DNA of 64,000 nt from Halotalea alkalilenta DSM 17697 (GCF_000621205.1 NZ_KK211231.1:62001-126000), one strand, 5' to 3'. Counted from the stretch's first letter, positions 39,172 through 48,160 are shown. Translations and numbers: made by a program. The notes: a model not told the origin generated them from the letters alone.

Positions 39172-39927
39172 TCAGTGGGCGGCGTCGTCGCGCAGCAGTT
39201 CGGAAATTTCCCGGCGCAGTTCGAGAAAACGCGGGTCCATCTTCATATCCTCACGTCGCGGACGCTCGAAGGGCACCTGGATCTCCCTCAACACGCTTGC
39301 CGGACGCTTGCTGTACACCAGGATGCGGTCGGCCAGATATAGCGCCTCCTCGATACCATGGGTCACGAACAGCACCATCTTCGGCTCCGACTCCCATATC
39401 CGCAGCAGCTCGTCCTGCAAGGTGTCGCGGGTCTGCACATCCAGTGCGCCGAAGGGCTCGTCCATCAAAAGCAGCGAAGGCTGGATGCAGAACGCCCTGG
39501 CAATCCCCACCCGCTGCTGCATGCCGCCGGACAATTGATGCGGCCAGGAGTGCTCGAAGCCATCGAGGCCGACCAGGTGCAGGTACTCCCTGGCCCGCGC
39601 CGTTCGTTGCGCTCTACCGATCCCCATCACCTCCAGGCCGAAGGCAACGTTCTCCAGCGCGCTACGCCAGGGCATCAATTCCGAGCCCTGGAATACCATG
39701 CCGCGCCCCTTGCCCGTCCTCCCGGTGATGTCCTCGCCGTTGAGCACTACGCTGCCTCGATCCGCGGGGATCAGCCCATTGACGATCTGCAGCAAAGTCG
39801 ACTTACCGCAGCCGGATGGACCGAGTAGCGCGACGAACTCGCCGTCCTTGACCTGCAGCGACTGGCCGGTGAGCACTGGAGTGCCGGAGAAGGACTTGTG
39901 AATGTCGGTTACGATGAGATGCGACAT
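39172..39927 (-). CDS. ABC transporter ATP-binding protein (SsuB/TauB/NrtD type)
   Basis: 251-residue ATPase with Walker A GPSGCGKS, signature LSGGMQQRV, Walker B LLLMDEP and switch His in VTHGIEEAL. Belongs to the nitrate/sulfonate/taurine/pyrimidine-precursor importer class. It overlaps the binding-protein gene by one base (ATG at 39927 shared with the previous stop). Supplies energy for the importer of the hyu operon. Confidence 0.92.
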   Translation of the reverse strand: MSHLIVTDIHKSFSGTPVLTGQSLQVKDGEFVALLGPSGCGKSTLLQIVNGLIPADRGSVVLNGEDITGRTGKGRGMVFQGSELMPWRSALENVAFGLEVMGIGRAQRTARAREYLHLVGLDGFEHSWPHQLSGGMQQRVGIARAFCIQPSLLLMDEPFGALDVQTRDTLQDELLRIWESEPKMVLFVTHGIEEALYLADRILVYSKRPASVLREIQVPFERPRREDMKMDPRFLELRREISELLRDDAAH

Positions 39928-40979
39928 CAGCTCAGCTCTTGCAGCGCTAGTTCCAGATAGGAACGATCGATGATCTTGTCGAGGTCCAGCGTGCCTTTCA
40001 GCGCGCCAGCCTTCTGGTACACCGGAATCACCTTGGCGACCCCTTCGGCGGTCAGCTCGGCCATGTTCGGCGGGAAGGCGTTGATCTCGGTCGAAAGCGT
40101 CCGCCAGACCGGCATGAGGAGATCGTCGCCGGCTTCCCTGAGATCGGTTGACGAGGCGTACTGGGCGACCTTGCTCTTGTACCAGGTGTAGTCGTCGTTG
40201 CTGCGGCGAAAGCTGGTAAGAACCGACTTCAGCACTCCCACGGCCGCGGCCTTGTTTTCGTCACTTTCAAGCCAGGACGCGGTGCTCATCACCACCGCGC
40301 TGTACCAGTGATCGTATTCCTGCCATGGCTTGACCAGCAGCTCGAAGGTGCCGCGCCCTCTGGCGCTCTTGATTTGTTCGGCCTGTTCGACGTGCATCGG
40401 CACGGCATCCACCCGGCCGGCGAGCAGGGCCCGCATCCGGTCGCCGGAGCTGCCCATTTCGATGAAGTTGACCTTCGTCGCATCGAGGCCGTGCTTATCC
40501 AATACGCCCAGCAACATCACATGCATGAAATCGCCGATTCCGCTCACGGCGATGGTCCCGCCACCGTCGACGAGTTCAGCCAGGGTCCCGAACCGGTCGA
40601 CATTGGCTACGATCACCTGGGAGGTGTTGCCGTAAGATAGCCCCAGGATACGAACGTCAGCTCCCGCTTCGGCCGCCGCGAGGGTCGAGGCGATGTCGGC
40701 ATCACCGATATCCGATTGCCCGGCCAGAACCTGCTTGGCGATCTCCGGGATCCTCGCCGTCGGCTGGACTTCTGGCGCAGCGAAGCCTGGAATGGCGGCC
40801 AGTCCCTCTTTCAACGCGACCTGCATGGGTACGTTCACCGCCGCGGTCGCCGCCAGCGTATTGATCCTCAACACGCGCCCCCCGGAGGCGAAAGCAGGCA
40901 GGAACGGGCCGAGCGCCAGCATGCCGAGGCCGCCCATACTCAGGCGCAATACGTTTCGACGGTCAATGGAGTCAAACAT
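39927..40979 (-). CDS. SsuA/THI5-like ABC substrate-binding protein with Tat-like leader
   Basis: 350-residue periplasmic binding protein. The leader DRRNVLRLSMGGLGMLALGPF resembles a twin-arginine signal (D-R-R-N-V-L), unusual for this class. The mature protein has LAATAAVNVPMQVALKEGL, GQSDIGDADIASTLAAAEAG and GIGDFMHVMLLGVLDKHGL, typical of NMT1/SsuA folds. Ligands in the family include sulfonates, nitrate, pyrimidine precursors and aromatic or riboflavin-like compounds. No cysteine lipobox is present. Confidence 0.85.
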   Translation of the reverse strand: MFDSIDRRNVLRLSMGGLGMLALGPFLPAFASGGRVLRINTLAATAAVNVPMQVALKEGLAAIPGFAAPEVQPTARIPEIAKQVLAGQSDIGDADIASTLAAAEAGADVRILGLSYGNTSQVIVANVDRFGTLAELVDGGGTIAVSGIGDFMHVMLLGVLDKHGLDATKVNFIEMGSSGDRMRALLAGRVDAVPMHVEQAEQIKSARGRGTFELLVKPWQEYDHWYSAVVMSTASWLESDENKAAAVGVLKSVLTSFRRSNDDYTWYKSKVAQYASSTDLREAGDDLLMPVWRTLSTEINAFPPNMAELTAEGVAKVIPVYQKAGALKGTLDLDKIIDRSYLELALQELS

Positions 40980-41017
40980 CCTGCTTCCCTCGCGTTGGTG
41001 AATGAAACGGCGGTCGG

Positions 41018-41776
41018 TCAGTGATCGCCGGTACGGCTGGCATACCAGGGGGCGGTGCGATTGGCGACCCAGCGCAGCAGGCCGGTCGCGGTGACGCTGA
41101 GCAGCATCAGCATCACGATCAGTCCGAACAGCGGCGCAGTGGAGAGATCCAGCCCGGCGTCGTTGATCAATCCGCCATAGCCCGTGCTGATGAACATTTC
41201 AGCGGTCACCATAGCGCGCAGCGCATGGGTCAACCCGATACGGGCGGCGATCAGCACATAGGGATGCAGCGCCGGCAACAACACCAGCCGGAAGACCTGT
41301 AGCGGCGAAGCGCCATAGGATCGGGCGACGTCCAGCAGATTGGGCGACACCGAACGGGACGCCTCCATCATGGTCGTGACCACGAACCAGACCGTGGCAA
41401 CGAATACGATAGCCACGCAGAGCAAGACACCGCGTCCCAGCAGCAGGATGAACAGGGGTACCAGTGCAGCAGCGGATACGACGATGAACATCGCAGCCCA
41501 GGGTTTCACCAAAGCCCTGACCAATGGCAAGCGCCCCATCGCGACACCCAGCGGCACGCCTACCAGCAGTGCCAGTGCATACCCCACCGACATCTGCCAA
41601 AGCATCGAACCCAGTGCCGCCCAGAAAGCGTTCCCGAGCAACGTATCATTAAGAGCAACGAAGACCTGGAGCGGAGTCGCCAGCAGCGACTCGCTCAGCT
41701 CGGCGCCAGCGGCCTGCCAGACGACCAGCAGGAGCAGACAGCCCAGCAGATTGGTCATGGCGCGCATCTTTTTCAT
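41018..41776 (-). CDS. SsuC/TauC-type ABC permease (second of two)
   Basis: 252-residue permease with about six helices and the EAA-type loop (LLDVARSYGASPLQVFRLVLLPALHPYV). The start is the ATG at 41776, one base after the stop of the other permease, with GGAGGG inside that gene. It differs clearly from the neighbouring permease, so the membrane part is probably a heterodimer, while Ssu and Tau importers normally use a homodimer. Confidence 0.88.
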   Translation of the reverse strand: MKKMRAMTNLLGCLLLLVVWQAAGAELSESLLATPLQVFVALNDTLLGNAFWAALGSMLWQMSVGYALALLVGVPLGVAMGRLPLVRALVKPWAAMFIVVSAAALVPLFILLLGRGVLLCVAIVFVATVWFVVTTMMEASRSVSPNLLDVARSYGASPLQVFRLVLLPALHPYVLIAARIGLTHALRAMVTAEMFISTGYGGLINDAGLDLSTAPLFGLIVMLMLLSVTATGLLRWVANRTAPWYASRTGDH

Positions 41777-41777
41777 C

Positions 41778-42593
41778 TCACACCCTCCGCTGCCAGGTGC
41801 AGGCCCGACGTTCGATCCACAGGAGCAGCTCCTGCAGCATCAAGCCGAGCACACAAAGCAGGAACAGCACCCCCAGCACCCCGGCACTATCGAAGCGCGC
41901 GGCGGCGTTCTTCATCAGCGAACCGAGGTTGACCGTGGCCAAGAACAGTTCTGCGGTGATCATTGCGTTCACCGCCCGCACGGCACCGATGCGCAATGCG
42001 GCGAACACGAACGGCAGGCTTTCCGGAATCAGGATCAGGCGGGTGCGCTGCCAAGCGGTAGCGCCGAACGCACGGCCGACATCCAGCAACTTGCGATCGG
42101 CGTTGCGCAGTCCAGCGTCGATCACGATGAGCATGTCGAACAGGCACATGATCACTACGAGCGCCACTCGGGCTTCGAAATAGAGCCCGAACCAGATCAT
42201 GATGAAGGGTGCCCAGGCCACGCTGGGCACGGCGTAGATCAGGCTGACGATGGGATCGAGCAGATCGTGGATGAACGTTACCCGCCCCATCAGGAAGCCG
42301 AGAGGAAAGGCGATGACGAGAGCGATGGCGAAGCCGAGCAGCATGTGCTGAACGGAATGCCCGAAGGCCACGAGCAGCTCGCCGCTGGCGGTCATTTCCC
42401 ACAGACGCTGCATCACGGCCTGAGGTGACGCCAGCACGAAGCTGGAAAGCTGCGTAGACACCAGCGCCCAAATGCCTAGTCCAAGCAGGATCGATATCCC
42501 ATAGAGCGGCAAGAACGAACGCGAAGCAAGCGACCTTGCGGGTCTGCTCGAAGCGCCGGCGGCTGGTGGAACTGCATTGGCAACCTCGGTCAC
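41778..42593 (-). CDS. SsuC/TauC-type ABC permease (first gene of the hyu operon)
   Basis: About 271 residues with six helices and EAA loop (KLLDVGRAFGATAWQRTRLILIPESLPFV). I chose GTG at 42593 because GGGAGG lies seven bases upstream; an in-frame TTG at 42662 and ATGs near 42650 would add an unlikely N-terminal tail. It heads the minus-strand operon and is divergent from the GntR regulator at 42747, with a 153-bp shared control region. Confidence 0.85.
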   Translation of the reverse strand: MTEVANAVPPAAGASSRPARSLASRSFLPLYGISILLGLGIWALVSTQLSSFVLASPQAVMQRLWEMTASGELLVAFGHSVQHMLLGFAIALVIAFPLGFLMGRVTFIHDLLDPIVSLIYAVPSVAWAPFIMIWFGLYFEARVALVVIMCLFDMLIVIDAGLRNADRKLLDVGRAFGATAWQRTRLILIPESLPFVFAALRIGAVRAVNAMITAELFLATVNLGSLMKNAAARFDSAGVLGVLFLLCVLGLMLQELLLWIERRACTWQRRV

Positions 42594-42714
42594 ATCAGTC
42601 CCTCCCGGAGCAGGAATGCTGCATTGACGATATTGGAAGGCCATGCGCATAGTGCTCGACAAGGCTCAGCCATGGCAGCTAAAGGCCATCCTAAGCATAC
42701 GCCTCCATATTGTC

Positions 42715-42724
42715 TAGTTGACTA
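42715..42724. promoter_or_regulatory. candidate GntR operator
   Basis: TAGT-TG-ACTA, a 4-bp-arm palindrome in an AT-rich stretch, 22 bp before the GntR start and within the divergent gap of the hyu operon. HutC-type GntR proteins use short palindromes of this kind. The sequence is short, so a chance match is possible. Confidence 0.3.
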
Positions 42725-42746
42725 CTCATTTAAAGATGCAAAAAAG

Positions 42747-43478
42747 ATGACGACAGATACCGCCCTACCTTTGTACGTCCGTATCCAGCGATACATCCGG
42801 TCCGAAATCGCCACCGGACGGCTCAACGAGGGCGACCGCATTCCCACCGAAATGGAGCTGAGCGAGCGCTTCGAGACTACCCGTGCCACGGTAGCACGCG
42901 CCATCCAGCAGCTGGTATACGAAGGGATCGTGGTGCGCCGTGCCGGTAGCGGCAGCTTCGTCGCGAGCCGGCCGCTCAGCTCACCATTGCAACTGACACA
43001 GGTACATTCGTTCGAGGACCAGTTGGCGGCGGAAGGCGCCGTCATCGATTACGAACTCATCGGCTTTTCGGCTCGCCAGCCAAGCGACGAGGAGCTGGAT
43101 CAGCTATGCATGCCGCAACGTACACAAGTATACGAACTCAGGCGGGTCCGAACGGTCAGCGGCAAACGAATGAGCGTCGAGATCCGTATCATCCCGGAGG
43201 AGCTCGGCCGGCGCATGACCGTGGATATGCTGCATAGGCAATCCATCCACCGCATCATGGCCGAGCTGGGACTGCCGATTCATCGCGTCGAGGGCATGAT
43301 CCGCGCGCGGGTGGCCGACGACACCGTGGCCGACCAGCTGGAAGTGAAGAAAGGAACCGCGCTGCTGGTACGCGACTATACGCTGCTCAGCCACGACCGC
43401 AGACCACTGATATGCGGCGAGTCGATGTACAGACCGGACTTCCATATCAACTACATCGTTCAGCAAGCGAATATCTAG
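42747..43478 (+). CDS. GntR-family transcriptional regulator (HutC/UTRA type)
   Basis: 243 residues. The N-terminal winged helix (PLYVRIQRYIRSEIATGRLN, IPTEMELSERFETTRATVAR) is followed by a UTRA ligand-binding domain (about 85-240), with RRVRTVSGKRMSVEIRIIPEEL and KGTALLVRDYTLL. I chose the ATG at 42747 because the DNA-binding domain starts there. Its divergent position makes it the likely repressor of the hyu operon, with the imported compound or an intermediate as inducer. Confidence 0.9.
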   Translation: MTTDTALPLYVRIQRYIRSEIATGRLNEGDRIPTEMELSERFETTRATVARAIQQLVYEGIVVRRAGSGSFVASRPLSSPLQLTQVHSFEDQLAAEGAVIDYELIGFSARQPSDEELDQLCMPQRTQVYELRRVRTVSGKRMSVEIRIIPEELGRRMTVDMLHRQSIHRIMAELGLPIHRVEGMIRARVADDTVADQLEVKKGTALLVRDYTLLSHDRRPLICGESMYRPDFHINYIVQQANI

Positions 43479-43564
43479 CCTGCCGTCTCGGCAACGAATG
43501 GGACAAGATCGAGCCAGGCCGGCTGGAACGCTAGCTAGACGGAAGCACCGTCCAGCCCGAGCAA

Positions 43565-43596
43565 AAGCCCGCGCTCCCATTCGGGAGCGCGGGCTT
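43565..43596. terminator. bidirectional terminator between gntR and ppiC
   Basis: A 14-bp stem (AAGCCCGCGCTCCC / GGGAGCGCGGGCTT) with a 4-nt ATTC loop. AA on the left and TTCTC on the right give T-rich 3' sides in both directions. It lies between convergent genes. Confidence 0.8.
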
Positions 43597-43630
43597 CTCG
43601 CGATCCGCCTGGAAGGCGGCAGCGCTGGGA

Positions 43631-43912
43631 TCAATCCTGGCGGCTGGTGACTTCGAGCAAATGGTAGCCGAACTGGGTCTTGACCGGCCCCTGGACCTGG
43701 CTCACCGGGGCGCTGAACACCACGCGGTCGAACTCGGGCACCATCTGGCCGCGGCCGAAGCTGCCGAGGTCGCCGCCTTGGCGGCTGGAGGGGCAGCTCG
43801 AATGCTTGCGTGCGATCTCGGCGAAATCGGCGCCGTTTTCGATCTCCTGCTTGAGCGCTTCACACTTCGCTTCGCTGTCGACCAGGATGTGGCGGGCAGT
43901 GGCGGTAGCCAT
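43631..43912 (-). CDS. ppiC: parvulin-type peptidyl-prolyl isomerase PpiC
   Basis: 93-residue single-domain cytoplasmic parvulin. It starts MATATARHILVDSEAKCEAL and contains HSSCPSSRQGGDLGSFGRGQ and FGYHLLEVTSRQ, the catalytic segments of E. coli PpiC. I chose the ATG at 43912 with GAGAGG upstream; the frame extends further without homology. Monocistronic between two terminators. Confidence 0.93.
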   Translation of the reverse strand: MATATARHILVDSEAKCEALKQEIENGADFAEIARKHSSCPSSRQGGDLGSFGRGQMVPEFDRVVFSAPVSQVQGPVKTQFGYHLLEVTSRQD

Positions 43913-44130
43913 GGTGTTACCTCTCGTGTCGATGATTCGGTCCCACCGCAGGCGCGGTCGGGCAAGGGATCGGCACCGCTCGGCACCGTCTTCCTTCAAT
44001 GAGGGCGAAGCGCAGGGATTCAAGCACATTTGCGGTGCAATTCACCAATTCGAACACTGTTCGTGCACTATCGGCGGCGACAATGGCCTGCATCGCGCAG
44101 AGTCGCGCGGCTCGCTATGGAGCATGGGAG

Positions 44131-44643
44131 ATGAAGAGCACCGTCGCCAAGATCATCGTCGCAGGTCTGACCGCCACCCTATCGCTATCGGTGCTCGCCG
44201 CGCCGGGCGGTGGCCCGGGAGGACCTGGTCCTGGCGCAGGCCCCGGCGGCTGGGGCCCTGGTCCTGCCTGGGGCGGCGCTCCGGCCCGTGGCCATGGGCT
44301 GCCCGATGGGGCCCGGGCGCTGTGGCTCGGCAGCGCGCTCTACTTCCTCGCCGCCGGTACCTACTATCTGTGGAACGCCGACCAGCAGCGCTATGTCGTG
44401 GTTTCCCCACCGCCGGTGGCGCAGTACGAGAGCCCCAATGACTACAACGTGATCGCCTATCCGACCCAGGGCCAGACGCCAGACCAGCAGGCCCGCGATC
44501 GCTATGAGTGCCATGCATGGGCGGTCGGCCAGAGCGGCTTCGACCCGGCCAGCGCCCAGCAGCCGCCGGCGGCGACCGTACGGGACATCTACAAGCGCGC
44601 GCTCGGCGCCTGTCTCGGCGGACGCGGCTACAGCATCGGCTGA
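44131..44643 (+). CDS. exported Gly/Pro-rich protein of unknown function
   Basis: 170 residues. A signal peptide (KIIVAGLTATLSLSVLAAP) is followed by a Gly/Pro-rich low-complexity stretch (about 25-55). A possible membrane-like segment (ALWLGSALYFLAAGTYYLWN) comes next. The C-terminal domain (about 100-170) has YECHAWAVGQSGFDPA and YKRALGACLGGRGYSIG, with two cysteines that could pair. The YxCxxWAxxQSGFDP pattern is seen in many small proteobacterial envelope proteins of unknown role. GGGAG lies just before the ATG. Confidence 0.7.
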   Translation: MKSTVAKIIVAGLTATLSLSVLAAPGGGPGGPGPGAGPGGWGPGPAWGGAPARGHGLPDGARALWLGSALYFLAAGTYYLWNADQQRYVVVSPPPVAQYESPNDYNVIAYPTQGQTPDQQARDRYECHAWAVGQSGFDPASAQQPPAATVRDIYKRALGACLGGRGYSIG

Positions 44644-44668
44644 AGATCGATGAGGGCACCGCCCGATT

Positions 44669-44707
44669 GCGAAAGCGCCGTCGCCGACAAGGCGGCGGCG
44701 TTTTCGC
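44669..44707. terminator. bidirectional intrinsic terminator before hemY
   Basis: A 17-position stem with two G-T pairs (GCGAAAGCGCCGTCGCC / GGCGGCGGCGTTTTCGC) and a GACAA loop. TTTTC forms the plus-strand 3' side. It separates the exported-protein gene from the convergent hem operon. Confidence 0.8.
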
Positions 44708-44714
44708 GAGAGAC

Positions 44715-45977
44715 TCAGCGCTTGGCGGCGCTGGGCTGGGGCAGCTCCGGCAGGGCGCGGTCGAGCAGTTCGACGCTCTTTCTGAAGTAGAACTGGCTCT
44801 TGTTGTACTCGCCGAGATTGGTATAGAGACGTGCGAGCTCAGCACAGGCGGTACCGCTCGGACGCTGGCGATGGCTCGCTTCGAAGTACTCCTGGGCCTT
44901 GCCCCAGTAGGCATTGCGCAGCGACAGGCGGCCAAGCGTGAGCAGCAGTTCGGGATCGTTGGGCCGCTCCTGCAGCCACTGTTCGGCGAACTTGAGCTGT
45001 AGCTGGGGATCGACCTCGATCAAACCATAGCGCAGCACCAAGCGCGCGCTCCAGCGATCCTTCAACGCCTGGCGCAGCAGCTGCTCGGCATGCTCGGCCT
45101 CGCCGTTGCGGACCAGCGCATCGACGTAGAGCAGCAGCATGTCGGCATCGAGGCGCAGCACGTCGGGCATGTCGGCCCACAGCTCGCGCACCCGTTCGAG
45201 CTCATTGACCGTGCGCCCGCTCAGCGGGCTGATCGCAGTACTGGCGGCAAAGGCCGGTGCCTGCAGGGTCAGTTCGCGATAGGTACGCTTCTCGAGCTCG
45301 ACACGCTCGGCCTCGTCGATCAGCGAGTGGCGCACGAGTCTCGGCAGGATCCGGCGCACCCCCTCCCAATCGCCGACTCCGACATAGGCCTGCTTGAGCA
45401 GCTTGAGCAGCTGCGGATGATCGGGCGTCTGCTGCTCGAGCCGGGTAAGGATCGCCAGCGCCTGCTCGCGCAGCCCCCGATCGAGCAGCAGCTGCGCCTC
45501 GAGCAGTCCGACCGCGCTGTCAGCCCCGGAGGTGGAACGATGCGCCTCGCGCAGGAGCTCCTCGGCGCGGTCGAAACGCCCCTGGTAATGAGCGGCGAGC
45601 GCAGCGGAGAGATAGTTGACCAGCGGCACCGAGGAGTCATCGGCGGCGCGGGTCAGGGTCCGCTCGGCACGCTTCCAGCGCCCTTCGGCAAGCGCCACCA
45701 GACCGCTCACCGTGCGCTTCAACGCTTGGCGGTGGCGGGTCCGGCTGTTCCACAGCTTGATCCGGCTGAATGGGCGGCGCAGCTGCCACAGCAGCCGAAG
45801 CAGGAAATGGACCAGCAGGAAGATCACGAACAGGGCGACCAGCCCGAACCAGAACGAAGTCTGCAGCGAAGTGTCGCCGACCCGCACCAGCCAGTAGCCC
45901 GGTACCGAGAGCATCAGCTGGCCGAGCAGCGCACCGACGACCAGTCCGACGACGATGAAGAGGATCAGTTTGCGCAT
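44715..45977 (-). CDS. hemY: HemY-like inner-membrane TPR protein
   Basis: 420 residues. Two N-terminal membrane helices (about 3-25 and 40-62) precede the HemY N domain (LWNSRTRHRQALKRTVSGLV) and tetratricopeptide repeats (about 110-400). The family is always near heme genes in gammaproteobacteria, and was proposed to scaffold late heme synthesis; it is not the Bacillus protoporphyrinogen oxidase of the same name. It follows hemX by 3 bp as the last gene of the operon. Confidence 0.92.
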   Translation of the reverse strand: MRKLILFIVVGLVVGALLGQLMLSVPGYWLVRVGDTSLQTSFWFGLVALFVIFLLVHFLLRLLWQLRRPFSRIKLWNSRTRHRQALKRTVSGLVALAEGRWKRAERTLTRAADDSSVPLVNYLSAALAAHYQGRFDRAEELLREAHRSTSGADSAVGLLEAQLLLDRGLREQALAILTRLEQQTPDHPQLLKLLKQAYVGVGDWEGVRRILPRLVRHSLIDEAERVELEKRTYRELTLQAPAFAASTAISPLSGRTVNELERVRELWADMPDVLRLDADMLLLYVDALVRNGEAEHAEQLLRQALKDRWSARLVLRYGLIEVDPQLQLKFAEQWLQERPNDPELLLTLGRLSLRNAYWGKAQEYFEASHRQRPSGTACAELARLYTNLGEYNKSQFYFRKSVELLDRALPELPQPSAAKR

Positions 45978-45980
45978 CGA

Positions 45981-47273
45981 TCACGCTCCCTGGTCGGCAT
46001 CGGCCGGCTCGCCGCGGCGCGAGAGAATCTCACGCAGCCGCTCGAGCGAACCGCTGATATCGGGCAGCTCCGGGCGCACCTCCTCGCTCGACAGCTGGGC
46101 GAGCCGGTCGAGGGCGCTGGCGACGCCAGTGTCGTCGGTGAGGTAGTAGATCCGCACCAGCCGGCTCGCCTCATCGAGGCTGGTCCGGTAGATCTCGGGC
46201 TGCTCGCGGATCAGTCCGAGCTGTGCCTGCTCGAGCAGCATGCGCACGTTCTGGCGCAGGTAACCCTCTTGATCGGGAGTGATCAGCGCCTCCAGCGGCT
46301 CGTCGTGGCGGCGGATGGTGACCAGGTCCTTGAGTTGGGTACCGAGCCTCGACAGCTGCTCGCGCCAGCCCCCCGAATAGATCGCATCGTCGTCGACCCG
46401 CGCTGCCAGCGCCTTGGTCTCCTGGGCGAGCGGCAGACGATCGAACTGCTGCTGTGCTGCGGCGAGCTGCAGGTAGATCCCTTCGCGGTCGAGCCGCGGC
46501 ACGCTGTCGAGAGCCGCGATCTCGCTGCCGATCTCGCGCCGGACCGGGAGGAAAGCGGGGTTGTCGACCTCGGCGAGACGGCGATCGGCGGTCTCGAGCA
46601 GGACCTGGGCACCGGCGACGTCACGCTCGAGACCGAGGCGCTGGTTGGCGATACGCAGCAGGTACTCGACCTCGGCGTAGGTCCATTCACGCGCATCGCT
46701 GCGCTGTTGCTGGTTGAGCTCGGCGAGCACCCCTTGCACCGCACGCTCGTTCTGGTCGACCCGCTCACCCAGCGCATCGACCGCCTGCTCGCGCTGGCCG
46801 AGGGCGGAACGGATGGCGCTATCGTTCTCGTCGCGCAGCTGCTCGAGCCGCGCGGACAGCGCATCGAGCTCGGCGCTCTGCTGATTGAGCCGCTGGACAC
46901 CTAAGCCCAGCCCGAGCAGCAGTAAAATCACCACCACCACCAGCACGATCAGCGCTGGTAGCCACGGCCGGCGAGCACGCCTCGCCGCGGCGTTGCGCCC
47001 GCCGCCGCCCGGCGGCGGCGCATCCATGCCCGCGCCCGTGCTCGACTTGCCCGCCCCAGTCGTAGCGGACGCGGCGGCTGGCTCGGGCTTGGCCTCGGCA
47101 GCCGGCTCGGGCCTGGCACCAGCGGCCGGCTCAGCCTCGACGGATTCGGTCTCGGCTGCGCGAGCTTCGCCCGCGGCATCGACTTCGATCGTAGGCGAAA
47201 CGTCCTCATCATGCTTCGCCAGCGGCTCCCGCTGATCATCCCTTGAGAATTTCTTATCGTCTTCTTTGCTCAT
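45981..47273 (-). CDS. hemX: HemX, putative uroporphyrinogen-III methylase-like membrane protein
   Basis: 430 residues. An acidic, Ala/Glu/Pro-rich N-terminal tail (about 1-105) precedes one membrane helix (PALIVLVVVVILLLLGLGLGV region) and a periplasmic coiled-coil HemX domain. The domain contains WTYAEVEYLLRIANQRLGLE, the family hallmark. Although annotated as a methyltransferase in older databases, it lacks SAM-binding motifs. I chose the ATG at 47273. The 140-bp gap from hemD is longer than elsewhere in the operon. Confidence 0.9.
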   Translation of the reverse strand: MSKEDDKKFSRDDQREPLAKHDEDVSPTIEVDAAGEARAAETESVEAEPAAGARPEPAAEAKPEPAAASATTGAGKSSTGAGMDAPPPGGGGRNAAARRARRPWLPALIVLVVVVILLLLGLGLGVQRLNQQSAELDALSARLEQLRDENDSAIRSALGQREQAVDALGERVDQNERAVQGVLAELNQQQRSDAREWTYAEVEYLLRIANQRLGLERDVAGAQVLLETADRRLAEVDNPAFLPVRREIGSEIAALDSVPRLDREGIYLQLAAAQQQFDRLPLAQETKALAARVDDDAIYSGGWREQLSRLGTQLKDLVTIRRHDEPLEALITPDQEGYLRQNVRMLLEQAQLGLIREQPEIYRTSLDEASRLVRIYYLTDDTGVASALDRLAQLSSEEVRPELPDISGSLERLREILSRRGEPADADQGA

Positions 47274-47413
47274 ATGTCGCTTGCCTTTTGCCGATACCGA
47301 ACGGGCCTGGGCGCCAACTGGCGGCCGCTTGGCCGGATCCCTGAGCCTTCGCTCCGAGGACGCACGCCTTCGCAGGCTCAATCATCGCTGCACCGCCGCC
47401 CAGCGGCCAGCTT

Positions 47414-48160
47414 TCAATCATCCCTGAACGAGGCGCACGCCTGCGCCAGCGCTTCGGGTGTCGCATCTTGGGCACATCGCACCCTGACGAAGCCTCTTTC
47501 TTCAGCCAGTGTAGCCAATCGCGTGCTGGAGACGATCAGCGTCCGCTCGCGTGCGGCGTAAGTGCACCACTGCGCCAGGTGGTCCAGCTGCTCGGCGCTG
47601 GTCACGATCAGCGCCAGGTACTCACCGGCCTGGAGGCGCGCCAGCGCAGGCGGGGCCGGGGTATCCAGCCGGCGACGGTAGAGCGCGAGCTCTTCGAGCT
47701 TCGCACCGCGCGCGGCAAGCGTATCGGACAACAGCCGTCGCCCGCCCTCTCCACGCGCCAGCAGCACCCGCCAGCCGGCGATCCGGGCGAGCTCGTCCAG
47801 TGCCAGCAGCCCTTCGCTCGCAGCCGGGCCTTCACGCGGCGCCAGAGCGTCCCGCCCGAAGACGTCGCGCATCGCCTCGCGGGTACTCTCGCCAGTGGCG
47901 AACAGCCGCACCGAGTCGAACCAGGTCGGCCGCGGGGTCAACAGCGCAGCGAGGCATTCGACGGCGAAGGGGCTGACGCAGAGCAGCGCATCCAGGCTCA
48001 GCTCGAGCACTTGGCGGTGCCGCTCGGCGCCGATTCCGAGCCGCTCGAGCCGCATCGCATCGAGATCGCACGGCGCGAGCCCACGCCGCTCGAGCGCGGC
48101 CCGCAGCGCCTGTGCGCGCGCCCCGGGGCGGGTGATCAGCACCGTGCGATCGGCCCTCAT
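47414..48160 (-). CDS. hemD: uroporphyrinogen-III synthase
   Basis: 248 residues in the two-domain HemD fold. The enzyme inverts ring D of hydroxymethylbilane and cyclises it to uroporphyrinogen III. Visible segments are [51 protein letters not shown] and [15 protein letters not shown]. The sequence is poorly conserved in general, so placement next to hemC is important support. Its start overlaps the hemC stop by ATGA. Confidence 0.92.
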   Translation of the reverse strand: MRADRTVLITRPGARAQALRAALERRGLAPCDLDAMRLERLGIGAERHRQVLELSLDALLCVSPFAVECLAALLTPRPTWFDSVRLFATGESTREAMRDVFGRDALAPREGPAASEGLLALDELARIAGWRVLLARGEGGRRLLSDTLAARGAKLEELALYRRRLDTPAPPALARLQAGEYLALIVTSAEQLDHLAQWCTYAARERTLIVSSTRLATLAEERGFVRVRCAQDATPEALAQACASFRDD

